A DNA stretch of 6,270 nucleotides. It comes from WJJR01 sp964440935 (GTDB taxonomy: Bacteria > Zixibacteria > MSB-5A5 > WJJR01). The stretch lies in the NCBI GenBank assembly GCA_964440935.1, contig CAYTTY010000083.1, positions 1-6,270 of the forward strand, written 5' to 3'. Position numbers and translations under genes: made by a program. Below, one piece after another: positions 1 to 5,505 of the stretch (position 1 is the first letter of the stretch; each line of letters begins with the position of its first letter). Below the pieces are notes generated by a model that made no database searches, was not told the origin of the DNA, and saw nothing but the letters and a program-made list of their open reading frames with translations.

Positions 1-40
1 CTAAAGGCCCGTGGCACCCTGATCCAAACGGAAAGGATTT

Positions 41-69
41 ATGACAATTGCTATATCATGACAATCGCT
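41..69. repeat. Short direct repeat, 12 bp, 17-bp period
   Basis: ATGACAATTGCT at 41-52 recurs as ATGACAATCGCT at 58-69, differing at one base. The pair sits immediately beyond the stop codon of the minus-strand polyketide synthase gene. I see no hairpin with a T-run here, so I do not call it a terminator. It could be a binding site or a chance small duplication. Confidence 0.4.
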
Positions 70-1128
70 TTAGAATTGCAGTAATACGTTTTCCGCCGAA
101 AACCCCGGACCCAGCGCCGTGACCAGCGCGTTGGCACCGGGGTTTGGTGTATCCGCCCGCAAGCAACGATCAAGCACGAACAAGACCGTCGGCGACGACA
201 TGTTGCCGTAGTCGCGCAGGACCGCACGTGCACCATCGAAGTACGCTGCCGGCAGCGGCAACGCCTCTTGGTAGGCTTCCATCACTTTGGGACCACCGGG
301 GTGCACGATGAACGCGGCGAGATCGTCGAATGTCAGTGCATTGTTGTTGAGGAAGTCCTCGATATTGGTTCGTGCTTTGTCGCGTACGAGTTTCGGGATC
401 GAACGCGAGAAGACAACTTGCATGCCGACACTGTCGAAGTTCCAGCCCATGACATCGAGCGAGTCCGGCCAGGTGGTCGATGATGCAGCGGTGATCGCAG
501 GCCCGTCCGAATCGATTGTTGCCTCATCCCCGGCGACCAACACCCCCGCGGCCCCGTCGGCAAAGAGGGCGGTCGCCACGAAGTTTGACTTCGAGTAATC
601 GTCGGATTTGAAGGTCAGGCTGCATAACTCGACGGCGACGAGCAGCACCCGCGCGGTTGGATCGGCGAGGGCCGCCCGGTAGGCGTGGGCCAGACCGGAG
701 GCCCCACCGGCGCAGCCAAGACCCCACAACGGCGTGCGGCGAATGTCGCTGCGTAGCCCCAACACGTTGGCCAGACGGGCGTCGATCGACGGTGTCGCCA
801 GGCCGGTGGTGGAGACGAAGATGATGTGATCGAGATCGCCGGGCGTCAGTTCTGCCTGTGCCAGGCAATGGCGTGCCACCTGTTCACCCAGACGCGTAGC
901 CCAGTCAATGTAAACGGCATTACTCTCACCGAAATCGCGTCCGTTACCAAACCACTCAGGCGGCATGCAGGAATACCGGGTGTCGATACCGGCGTGGTCG
1001 AAAACGGTGGCGAGGCGTTCGAGATCGAGACCCGAGTCGCGGAAATGGGTCAACGCGAATTGGCGCGCCTTCGGCTGTGGGATAGCGTGGGGCGGGACGG
1101 CGGTCGACGTGGCAATAATGCGAGTCAA
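70..1128 (-). CDS. Type III polyketide synthase (chalcone/stilbene synthase family)
   Basis: A 352-residue homodimeric-type ketosynthase predicted to extend an acyl-CoA starter with malonyl-CoA and cyclise the chain to a pyrone, resorcinol or phloroglucinol in the cytosol. The catalytic triad is visible: Cys139 in GLGCAGGASGL, His276 in IVHPGGPKV and Asn309 in YGNMSSPTV. The C-terminal LGPGFSAE (339-346) matches the family's GFGPG-type loop. Length is normal for bacterial members. The start is TTG: an in-frame TGA lies three codons upstream (1135-1137), no in-frame ATG or GTG is near, and the N-terminus TRIIATSTAVPPH is typical. No clear Shine-Dalgarno is seen, so expression may be weak. No methyltransferase or oxidase partner of the kind often found in alkylresorcinol clusters is visible, though the window ends 69 bases beyond the gene. 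Starter and product cannot be inferred. Family assignment is firm, start moderate. Confidence 0.95.
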   Translation of the reverse strand: MTRIIATSTAVPPHAIPQPKARQFALTHFRDSGLDLERLATVFDHAGIDTRYSCMPPEWFGNGRDFGESNAVYIDWATRLGEQVARHCLAQAELTPGDLDHIIFVSTTGLATPSIDARLANVLGLRSDIRRTPLWGLGCAGGASGLAHAYRAALADPTARVLLVAVELCSLTFKSDDYSKSNFVATALFADGAAGVLVAGDEATIDSDGPAITAASSTTWPDSLDVMGWNFDSVGMQVVFSRSIPKLVRDKARTNIEDFLNNNALTFDDLAAFIVHPGGPKVMEAYQEALPLPAAYFDGARAVLRDYGNMSSPTVLFVLDRCLRADTPNPGANALVTALGPGFSAENVLLQF

Positions 1129-1422
1129 AGTAGATCAGGTGAGCAGTTGATCAGTGGAACAGTCGAGTATCTTAAATGGGTCTGCCCGGTGGCTCCTTTC
1201 TGCAATAGGACAACGTTGGTGAGCCGGAAATCGTGCAGTTCTTTTGTGCGAAGGATCACTTTTCTCTTGCGGGACGGTGCTTTCGATGAAATCATGGCGA
1301 CGGTGGTTGTGGAAGTCGTACCGCCGGTTAGAGTTGTACAAGACTAATGAAAGGGATTTATCAGCGCCGGACCGTTGAGTACTGGCGCAGCATTAAGATA
1401 CACGTCTCACCCGGGGGGCAAC
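1129..1422. other. Divergent intergenic region
   Basis: About 294 bases separate the leftward polyketide synthase from the rightward 39-residue gene, so promoters for both should lie here. I find no convincing paired -35/-10 elements, no RNA gene and no credible coding sequence. An imperfect GCGCC/GGCGC inverted repeat flanks positions 1362-1390 and could be an operator or a weak hairpin. A strong AAAGGAG on the minus strand near 1191-1198 has no start codon at usable spacing. Confidence 0.5.
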
Positions 1423-1542
1423 ATGCCGTTTTGGACCGCATTCTGGTTGATCGTACCGCCGATTGCCCTGTTGGCGATGGCGTTCATCAAGTTCTTCCGT
1501 GATGATTACCATCGTCGCTTGAGTGAAGAGCATCGGCCCTAA
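1423..1542 (+). CDS. Small single-span membrane protein, 39 aa
   Basis: A short reading frame starting with ATG and ending with TAA, preceded by a GGGGGG purine run (1413-1418) at ribosome-site distance. The product begins MPFWTAFWLIVPPIALLAMA, giving one hydrophobic helix of roughly residues 4-25. A charged tail follows (KFFRDDYHRRLSEEHRP), which suggests a cytoplasmic C-terminus by the positive-inside rule. I do not recognise a family. Small one-pass proteins of this kind often act as subunits or regulators of larger membrane complexes, but nothing adjacent identifies a partner. The clean hydrophobic-then-charged organisation and the spacing to the purine run argue for a real gene; the small size keeps the call moderate. 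Confidence 0.6.
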   Translation: MPFWTAFWLIVPPIALLAMAFIKFFRDDYHRRLSEEHRP

Positions 1543-1755
1543 CCTGTTGTAGGAAAATAAGTTAAAATGCAGAACCGGCGATGACCCTGCCGCTGGAGGG
1601 TGTTAATCACGTCCGATGAGACGGTGGCGACAATTGACAACCGGCTGGGGGATGTTGCATCTTGACAGCGAGAAAGCTGTCGGGCAAACCGATGATATTA
1701 TTAGAGAGTATCAGTTTATGGTGAGTGTTATGAGAGGGCCAATTCCGCGTCAACT

Positions 1756-1787
1756 CCCCGTCATGCCGGCCGTCGGCCGAGGCGGGG
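1756..1787. repeat. GTCATGCC-type palindromic element before the zinc-ribbon gene
   Basis: CCCCG (1756-1760) can pair with CGGGG (1783-1787), and inside it CGGCC (1767-1771) pairs with GGCCG (1775-1779) around a GTC loop, leaving TCATGC bulged on the left. The element sits in the leader of the zinc-ribbon gene, about 35 bases before its start. A closely similar architecture occurs at 5657-5682, and a simpler relative at 2252-2274, so it looks like a member of a dispersed intergenic repeat family. Confidence 0.5.
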
Positions 1788-1823
1788 GTTTCCCCATAGA
1801 TACCTCCCGACAAGGAGGAGCAC

Positions 1824-2072
1824 ATGAGCGCCAAACGGTGCGAGGCGTGCGGCATGCCGATGACACATCAGTCGCAACAAGGCAATGGCGACGCCGACTA
1901 CCCGTACTGCATCTATTGCACGGATTCGGCGGGTAACTTGAAGCCCCGGAGTGAGATCCGGGAAGGGATGATCCACTATGTGATGAAATCGGAGAATTGC
2001 CAGCGACCACAAGCGGAACAGGAGGTCGACAAACAACTCGATGCTCTCCCCGCCTGGCAGATGACCGGTTGA
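1824..2072 (+). CDS. Small zinc-ribbon domain protein (Zn_ribbon_2-like)
   Basis: An 82-residue protein with two CxxC-type knuckles: Cys6 and Cys9 in CEACGMPM, and Cys29 and Cys32 in YCIYC. The pattern CxxCGMP, then about 20 residues, YCxYC, an EGMIHYV helix (48-53) and a final ALPAW (74-78) matches the putative zinc-ribbon family I know as Zn_ribbon_2 (PF12674). One structural Zn ion is expected. The biochemical role of the family is not established; cytosolic, no signal or membrane segment. The start is decided by a very strong AAGGAGGAG (1812-1820) just before the ATG. The gene stands alone, with its own terminator 23 bases past the stop, so it is probably a monocistron. The remaining 1543-1823 intergenic stretch holds only the palindrome above, a GACAGC/GCTGTC hairpin at 1664-1681 and two TTGACA-like words without good -10 partners. 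Confidence 0.85.
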   Translation: MSAKRCEACGMPMTHQSQQGNGDADYPYCIYCTDSAGNLKPRSEIREGMIHYVMKSENCQRPQAEQEVDKQLDALPAWQMTG

Positions 2073-2094
2073 TCACACGATTCACCCACTCACT

Positions 2095-2126
2095 AAGCCC
2101 CCGTCCTGATGGACGGGGGCTTTTTT
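2095..2126 (+). terminator. Intrinsic terminator of the zinc-ribbon gene
   Basis: A perfect 12-bp stem (2095-2106 with 2111-2122) containing CCCCCGTCC and GGACGGGGG is closed by a TGAT loop and followed by a run of T through 2126. Because the outer pairs are A-T, the hairpin also has an A-tract on its left side and may work on both strands. It separates the zinc-ribbon transcript from the fluoride-exporter unit. Confidence 0.93.
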
Positions 2127-2136
2127 AATCGCCGTC

Positions 2137-2226
2137 GTTCCGAATCCCATGAGATTCAGGGTCAATGTGAAAGTGAGTTTTGTAAACCCTGACGAGGGCG
2201 TCAGGGGCACCCGGCACGACAGACTG
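2137..2226. repeat. Leader repeat, copy A (upstream of crcB)
   Basis: This intergenic stretch resembles 3046-3133. The clearest core is 2173-2195 against 3081-3103, where 19 of 23 bases agree without a gap beginning with GTGAGTT. A second block, 2205-2226 against 3113-3133, sits at identical spacing and agrees at 15 of 22 positions with one gap. Weaker similarity (GTTC, ATTCAG, AAAGTGA) extends left. Copy A also contains an 8-bp hairpin, CCCTGACG with CGTCAGGG (2187-2206), not preserved in the other copy. Confidence 0.65.
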
Positions 2227-2249
2227 CGATTTTGCCTCTCTCTCCACCT

Positions 2250-2279
2250 TTGTCATTCCCGTGAAAACGGGAATTTATT
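2250..2279 (+). promoter_or_regulatory. Possible crcB promoter overlapping the hairpin
   Basis: TTGTCA (2250-2255) lies 18 bases before TTTATT (2274-2279), five and four matches to the sigma-70 consensus boxes. A start site about seven bases later would put transcription within a few bases of the crcB ATG, which fits the absence of a Shine-Dalgarno there. This is inference from two weak boxes. Confidence 0.25.
2252..2274. repeat. GTCATTCC-type hairpin immediately upstream of crcB
   Basis: ATTCCCGT (2255-2262) and ACGGGAAT (2267-2274) form a perfect 8-bp stem closed by a GAAA tetraloop, preceded by GTC. It belongs with the GTCATNCC palindromes at 1756 and 5657 and resembles a style of dispersed repeat common in bacterial intergenic DNA. 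No T-run of terminator quality follows. It ends 15 bases before the crcB start. Confidence 0.6.
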
Positions 2280-2289
2280 TTAATGCGGT

Positions 2290-2670
2290 ATGCTCCGCAA
2301 ACTCCTGTTGATCGCATTGGCCGGTGCGTTGGGTACATTGGCGCGCTATGGCCTCGCCGGTCTGACCCAGCGGCTGACGAGCGCCTATCTGCCGTGGGGG
2401 ACATTCGCGGTCAATGTGCTCGGGTGTTTTGTGGCCGGGTTGCTGTGGGCGCTGTTCGAGAACCGTTGGGTGGCCACGGGCGAGACACGCACGATCATCC
2501 TGGTGGGATTTTTGGGAGCGTTTACGACCTTTTCGGCCTTGATCCTCGAGACTGGTGAAATGGCGCGTGCATCCGAATGGGGCTACGCCGCACTGAACAT
2601 CGCACTGCATGTGGGGCTGGGGTTTGTGGCACTCTACCTGGGTGTGAGTCTCGGCCGCGTTGCGTCGTAG
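2290..2670 (+). CDS. crcB: Fluoride exporter CrcB/Fluc
   Basis: A 126-residue, four-helix inner-membrane channel that works as an antiparallel dual-topology dimer and lets cytoplasmic F- escape. Family landmarks are all present: GALGTLARY (12-20), WGTFAVNVLGCFVAG (36-50) with pore-lining Asn42, and GFLGAFTTFSAL (73-84). That last segment holds the helix break that binds the central Na+ (around Thr79-Ser82) and the paired phenylalanines Phe78 and Phe81 of the fluoride path. Length is typical. The ATG at 2290 fits the expected N-terminus (LRKLLLIALAGALG), but no Shine-Dalgarno precedes it, and an out-of-frame ATG lies at 2283. I searched the leader for the conserved GGCGATG core of the fluoride riboswitch and did not find it. 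The gene is followed after 12 bases by a DUF190 gene, a recurrent pairing, so the two probably form one transcript. Confidence 0.96.
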   Translation: MLRKLLLIALAGALGTLARYGLAGLTQRLTSAYLPWGTFAVNVLGCFVAGLLWALFENRWVATGETRTIILVGFLGAFTTFSALILETGEMARASEWGYAALNIALHVGLGFVALYLGVSLGRVAS

Positions 2671-2682
2671 GAGACTACCGTT

Positions 2683-3021
2683 ATGATGAAACTGCCATCC
2701 CAATCGGTGTTGCTGCGCATCTTCATCGGCGAAAGCGACAAGCGTGACGGCAAGCCGCTCTATGAGGTGATTGTCGAGCGCGCCCGCAAGACGGGCCTCG
2801 CCGGCGCCACGGTGCTGCGGGGATTTCTGGGCTTTGGCGCCCACAGCCGCATTCACACGTCGAAAGTGCTGCGCCTCTCCGAAGACTTGCCGATTGTCGT
2901 CGAGATTGTCGACGCCGAGGAGACGATCAACGCGTTTCTGCCCGAGCTGGATGGGCTGATCGGTGAGGGGCTGGTGACGTTGGAGAAGGTGCTGGTGATT
3001 GTGTATCGGGAGGGGGGGTGA
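2683..3021 (+). CDS. DUF190 family PII-like protein
   Basis: A 112-residue cytosolic protein of the DUF190 family (PF02641), whose members have a ferredoxin-like fold related to PII signalling proteins. Visible signatures are LRIFIGESDK (11-20), the central GLAGATVLRGFLGFG (38-52), SEDLPIVVEIVD (66-77) and the C-terminal VTLEKVLVIVY. The start is set by AGGAG (2669-2673), which overlaps the crcB stop codon, nine bases before the first of two consecutive ATG codons; 2686 is an alternative start. Tight spacing indicates co-transcription and probably coupled translation with crcB. A regulatory or accessory role for the fluoride exporter is a reasonable inference from repeated co-occurrence in bacteria, not something the sequence proves. 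Its 3' end is repeated downstream at 3135-3212. No terminator follows. Confidence 0.93.
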   Translation: MMKLPSQSVLLRIFIGESDKRDGKPLYEVIVERARKTGLAGATVLRGFLGFGAHSRIHTSKVLRLSEDLPIVVEIVDAEETINAFLPELDGLIGEGLVTLEKVLVIVYREGG

Positions 3022-3045
3022 TACGAAGCCCCGGGTCCCTAGCGC

Positions 3046-3133
3046 GTTCTGAGCACAAATTCAGAGATGGCAAAGTGACGGTGAGTTGTGAGAACACTGA
3101 CGAAGACAACACGGGCGCCTGTACTACAGGGTG
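3046..3133. repeat. Leader repeat, copy B (downstream of DUF190)
   Basis: Diverged counterpart of 2137-2226, with the two best-matching blocks (3081-3103 and 3113-3133) in the same order and at the same spacing as in copy A. It lies just after the complete DUF190 gene and just before a fragment of a second DUF190 gene. That is where the leader of a duplicated crcB-DUF190 unit would be expected. Copy B has lost the perfect hairpin of copy A. Confidence 0.65.
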
Positions 3134-3134
3134 A

Positions 3135-3212
3135 GTGATCGTGGCTGGGCTGATCGGGGAGGGGCTGGTGACGTTGAAAGTGATTGTGTGCCGGGAGAGG
3201 AGTTCTCCCTAG
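3135..3212 (+). pseudogene. Relic of a second DUF190 gene (C-terminal fragment)
   Basis: From about 3141 the sequence copies the end of the intact DUF190 gene at 2947-3018. Translated, it reads AGLIGEGLVTLKVIVCRE against DGLIGEGLVTLEKVLVIVYRE in the parent, with a 9-base in-frame deletion, then RSSP and a TAG stop. An in-frame TGA at 3132-3134 sits directly upstream, and the remaining roughly 90 N-terminal residues are missing, so no functional protein is expected. The stop codon bases are the first three bases of the target duplication left by the neighbouring insertion element. Preserved reading frame through the fragment suggests it was once a translated gene. Confidence 0.8.
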
Positions 3213-3217
3213 AATAT
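3210..3217. repeat. Target site duplication, left copy
   Basis: TAGAATAT directly precedes the left inverted repeat of the element and is repeated exactly at 5637-5644 right after the right inverted repeat. Eight base pairs is the duplication size typical of IS1595-family insertions. The following G (3218 and 5645) also matches, leaving one base of ambiguity in the boundary. Confidence 0.9.
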
Positions 3218-3240
3218 GGCGATTATATACTTGACAAACC
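3218..3240 (+). repeat. Left terminal inverted repeat
   Basis: The first 23 bases, starting GGCGATTATATAC and ending ACAAACC, match the reverse complement of 5614-5636 (starting TGCGATTACATAC) at 19 of 23 positions, with mismatches at positions 1, 9, 14 and 16. Weaker similarity, including a shared CGATTA, continues inward to about 3251. Confidence 0.9.
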
Positions 3241-3261
3241 CATCCCGATTACCGATCTTAT
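3231..3261 (+). promoter_or_regulatory. Possible transposase promoter starting in the left inverted repeat
   Basis: A perfect TTGACA (3231-3236) lies inside the left inverted repeat. The best -10 candidate is TCTTAT (3256-3261), four of six matches at a 19-base spacing, which is long. The right inverted repeat has ATAACA in place of TTGACA, so only the left end carries the box, as expected for a promoter reading into the element. Confidence 0.35.
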
Positions 3262-3322
3262 CAGCGTAAGAAATGGCGAACAGTGAACGGATGTTCAGCG
3301 TATAGGTATCAGGAGAATTGAA

Positions 3323-4231
3323 ATGAGCAAGACTGACCTAACCGCCCAGCATTTTACGGACAAAACGGCTGCGCGTGAATACTTGGAGAAGCTGCGCTGG
3401 CCGAATGGCCCAGTGTGTCCGAAGTGTGGCTCTACTAAAATGCCGTACGCACTCTCTGAGACTGACAAAGTGCGTGAGGGCGTCTACAAGTGCGCTGATT
3501 GCCGTGAGCAATTCACTGTGACGGTTGGGACGGTCTTCGAGCGTAGCCGAGTACCACTCAATAAGTGGCTGCTCGCGGTTCATCTGCTCTGCTCTTCCAA
3601 GAAGGGTATTAGCACCCACCAAATCCATCGGACCATCGGCGTCACTTACAAGACGGCGTGGTTCATGACCCATAGAATCCGTGAGGCGATGAAGGATAGC
3701 TTCTTTGTCAAGCCCATGGATGGTAAGGGCAGAGTGGTTGAAGCTAATGAAACGTACTGGGGCAACAAGGGAAAGGAGCGTAAGGGTGCCCGTGGATTCG
3801 CTCACAAAGAGAAGATATTCTCTCTTGTGGAGCGGGGCGGTCGGGTCCGATCTTTACATGTCCCGACGGTTGCAGCCAAAACGTTGCGCCCGATCATGAC
3901 CGAACAAATCGACAAAGAGACTGCCATCGTGCCCGATGAAATGGGCGCATACAAGCATGTAGCCGATGAATTCGCCAGCCACGAAGTGGTAAGGTATAGC
4001 GCTGGCAAATACGTCCGGGGCGCAATCTACACCAATACCATTGAGAATTATTTTAGCATCCTAAAGCCCGGACTCACGGGTGTCTACCAGCACGTTGGGG
4101 CGAATCACCTGAAACGCTATATCGGAGAGTTCGATTTCCGATACAACAACAGAGAAGTTTCTGATGTAGAAAGAATGAGATTGGCGCTTGCTGGAATCGC
4201 TGCAAAGCGATTGATGTACCGGGATTCATGA
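3323..4231 (+). CDS. IS1595-family transposase with an altered catalytic residue
   Basis: A 302-residue DDE-type transposase that would bind the element's inverted repeats and catalyse strand transfer. An N-terminal zinc ribbon is clear: Cys32-Cys35 and Cys57-Cys60 in CPKC and CADC. A helix-turn-helix-like segment follows (KGISTHQIHRTIGVTYKTAW, 94-113), then the ISXO2-type DDE domain. The second and third acidic residues fit Asp205 in IVPDEMGAY and Glu241 in TNTIENYFSILK. The first, normally Asp in VExDETY, is Asn142 (VEANETYWG; codon AAT at 3746-3748), a one-base change from GAT. With Asn there, metal-dependent catalysis should be lost or strongly reduced, so this copy is probably non-autonomous unless the base is a sequencing error. 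AGGAGA at 3311-3316 supports the ATG. Its stop codon overlaps the next gene's start (ATGA). Confidence 0.95.
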   Translation: MSKTDLTAQHFTDKTAAREYLEKLRWPNGPVCPKCGSTKMPYALSETDKVREGVYKCADCREQFTVTVGTVFERSRVPLNKWLLAVHLLCSSKKGISTHQIHRTIGVTYKTAWFMTHRIREAMKDSFFVKPMDGKGRVVEANETYWGNKGKERKGARGFAHKEKIFSLVERGGRVRSLHVPTVAAKTLRPIMTEQIDKETAIVPDEMGAYKHVADEFASHEVVRYSAGKYVRGAIYTNTIENYFSILKPGLTGVYQHVGANHLKRYIGEFDFRYNNREVSDVERMRLALAGIAAKRLMYRDS

Positions 4232-4959
4232 GCATCAAAGCCGACAACAAACAAATTGTCCTGAATTTGAAGGACTCGAAATTGACGTCGCAGAAGTTCG
4301 TTAAGGCGGTCGATTCGTTCTTCGGGTTGCTGAAAAACGTTGGCGATTCTGTGGGCGGTACGAAGGACGCGCTTAAATGGTACGTCAGTGTCCGTACTGG
4401 AAGTGTTCAGATTATCGCTGAACCAGAACAATTCAAGGCATCCCGCGACATTCGTATTGAGACTATCAAATCAGTACGGAGCGGCGTTTCGACTATTGAA
4501 AAGCGCGATGAAAGACCTCCACACTTTACTGACATAGCACTGAGACATGTCAGGAGGCTTGCCGCCCTTGGGAATGGCGACTCGCATGGCCCTGTTAGAC
4601 TTGAAGTGGGAAAGCGTTCTCAGCGAGTCACCTTGCATACTGTCCAGAACGTCGATAACATCCTGAAGCCAGCGAGAGAACTGGACGGTTCGATTGAAGG
4701 GCGTCTAACTGTTATTTCAGGCAGAAAAGGCCTAAAAGTTGTAATTGATGATATATTAACTGGTAAGAGTATTGAGTGTACGGTCAAACCTGATAAGCTC
4801 AAGGATGTCCTGAGCCACTTTGGTCAGCGATGCGTGGCTTCGGGAATAGTGCGGTATAGACGGGACGGTGATCCTACGAGCATCGTTGTCGATGAATTCC
4901 GTTGGCTTAGAAGCAAAGAAGACCTACCATCCTATAAAGAAGTACGTGGGATACTGTAA
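4228..4959 (+). CDS. Unrecognised passenger protein, 243 aa
   Basis: I cannot assign a family. The start ATG overlaps the transposase stop as ATGA, which implies translational coupling. No signal peptide or membrane segment is visible, so it should be cytosolic. The N-terminal half (1-120) appears mixed alpha/beta, with a basic helix IALRHVRRLAAL at 103-114. The C-terminal part (about 152-230) is a run of short predicted strands: GSIEGRLTVIS, LKVVIDDILTGKSIECTV, RCVASGIVRYRRDGDPTSIVVDEF. That spacing of glycine-centred strands looks like a small OB-like beta barrel and could bind nucleic acid. It is followed five bases later by a PIN-domain gene. The pair could be partner proteins, with this one restraining or guiding the RNase, but it resembles none of the usual short VapB-type antitoxins. 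Existence is well supported; function is open. Confidence 0.85.
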   Translation: MSIKADNKQIVLNLKDSKLTSQKFVKAVDSFFGLLKNVGDSVGGTKDALKWYVSVRTGSVQIIAEPEQFKASRDIRIETIKSVRSGVSTIEKRDERPPHFTDIALRHVRRLAALGNGDSHGPVRLEVGKRSQRVTLHTVQNVDNILKPARELDGSIEGRLTVISGRKGLKVVIDDILTGKSIECTVKPDKLKDVLSHFGQRCVASGIVRYRRDGDPTSIVVDEFRWLRSKEDLPSYKEVRGIL

Positions 4960-4964
4960 TCTTC

Positions 4965-5495
4965 ATGCCAGTCCAGAGACGATATTGGGATGCCTGCGCT
5001 TTCCTTGGTTACCTGAGCAAGGATGGTGAAGAAGAAAAGAAAGATCAATGTGAGTCTGTCCTGCGACATGCGGCGGCTGGGAAGATTTTGATCGTAACTT
5101 CGTACATCACCTACACGGAAGTTATCAAACTCAAAGGCAAAACCCCAATTCCCCAAGATCAAGAGCAAGTCATCGCTGACTTCTTTGAGAACGAGTACAT
5201 TGTTCCAAGGATCGTTGATAGGCAAATCGCTGAACTTGCCAGGAAGTTGATTTGGGATCACAACGTAAAGCCGAAGGACGCTATTCACGCGGCTACTGCG
5301 GTGAAACTGAAAATCGCCTACTTGGATACGTTTGATGGTGATTTGATCGCACTGAATGGAAAGATCGGTAGCCCACAAGTTCTGATTGCTGAACCCCCAC
5401 TTCTTGGGGATCAGACTGAAATTGAGTTTGACGGCAGTGATGAGCCAGATACCAGCGACGATGATGATGAACCAGAAGACGAAGAAACAGACTGA
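4965..5495 (+). CDS. PIN-domain protein with acidic C-terminal tail
   Basis: A 176-residue predicted metal-dependent RNase of the VapC-like PIN fold. The acidic cluster expected of the family is present: Asp9 in YWDACAFLGYL, Glu52 in YTEVIKL, Asp105 in KPKDAIHAATA, and Asp121/Asp124 in YLDTFDGDL. The PIN domain ends near residue 145. A tail of about 25 residues follows (152-176) that is dominated by Asp and Glu (DTSDDDDEPEDEETD) and is absent from ordinary VapC toxins. The ATG is five bases after the preceding stop, without a clear Shine-Dalgarno, so translation probably depends on the upstream gene. Within the element it is cargo, either a toxin moiety that stabilises the element or a nuclease used during transposition or against rival RNA. 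The substrate cannot be told from sequence. Confidence 0.9.
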   Translation: MPVQRRYWDACAFLGYLSKDGEEEKKDQCESVLRHAAAGKILIVTSYITYTEVIKLKGKTPIPQDQEQVIADFFENEYIVPRIVDRQIAELARKLIWDHNVKPKDAIHAATAVKLKIAYLDTFDGDLIALNGKIGSPQVLIAEPPLLGDQTEIEFDGSDEPDTSDDDDEPEDEETD

Positions 5496-5505
5496 TTCAC
5501 CGAAT

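Noticed and set aside
1135..1341. 68-codon minus-strand frame upstream of the polyketide synthase
   Set aside because: TTG start without ribosome site, unbiased composition, no domain; better treated as non-coding divergent intergenic DNA.
2127..2289. Fluoride riboswitch upstream of crcB
   Set aside because: The conserved GGCGATG-type 5' core and the pseudoknot partner are not present; only unrelated hairpins and a repeat copy occupy the leader.
2275..2856. 193-codon minus-strand open frame
   Set aside because: It is antisense to crcB and the start of DUF190, is rich in His and Gln as expected from the complement of GC-rich membrane-protein codons, and has no family resemblance.
3323..4231. 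Fully domesticated transposase in a host operon
   Set aside because: The intact inverted repeats and exact 8-bp target duplication show a mobile insertion; the Asn142 change may only mean that this copy is inactive.
4228..5495. Classical VapBC toxin-antitoxin pair
   Set aside because: The PIN protein fits, but the upstream protein is 243 residues without any known antitoxin DNA-binding motif, so the label would overstate the evidence.
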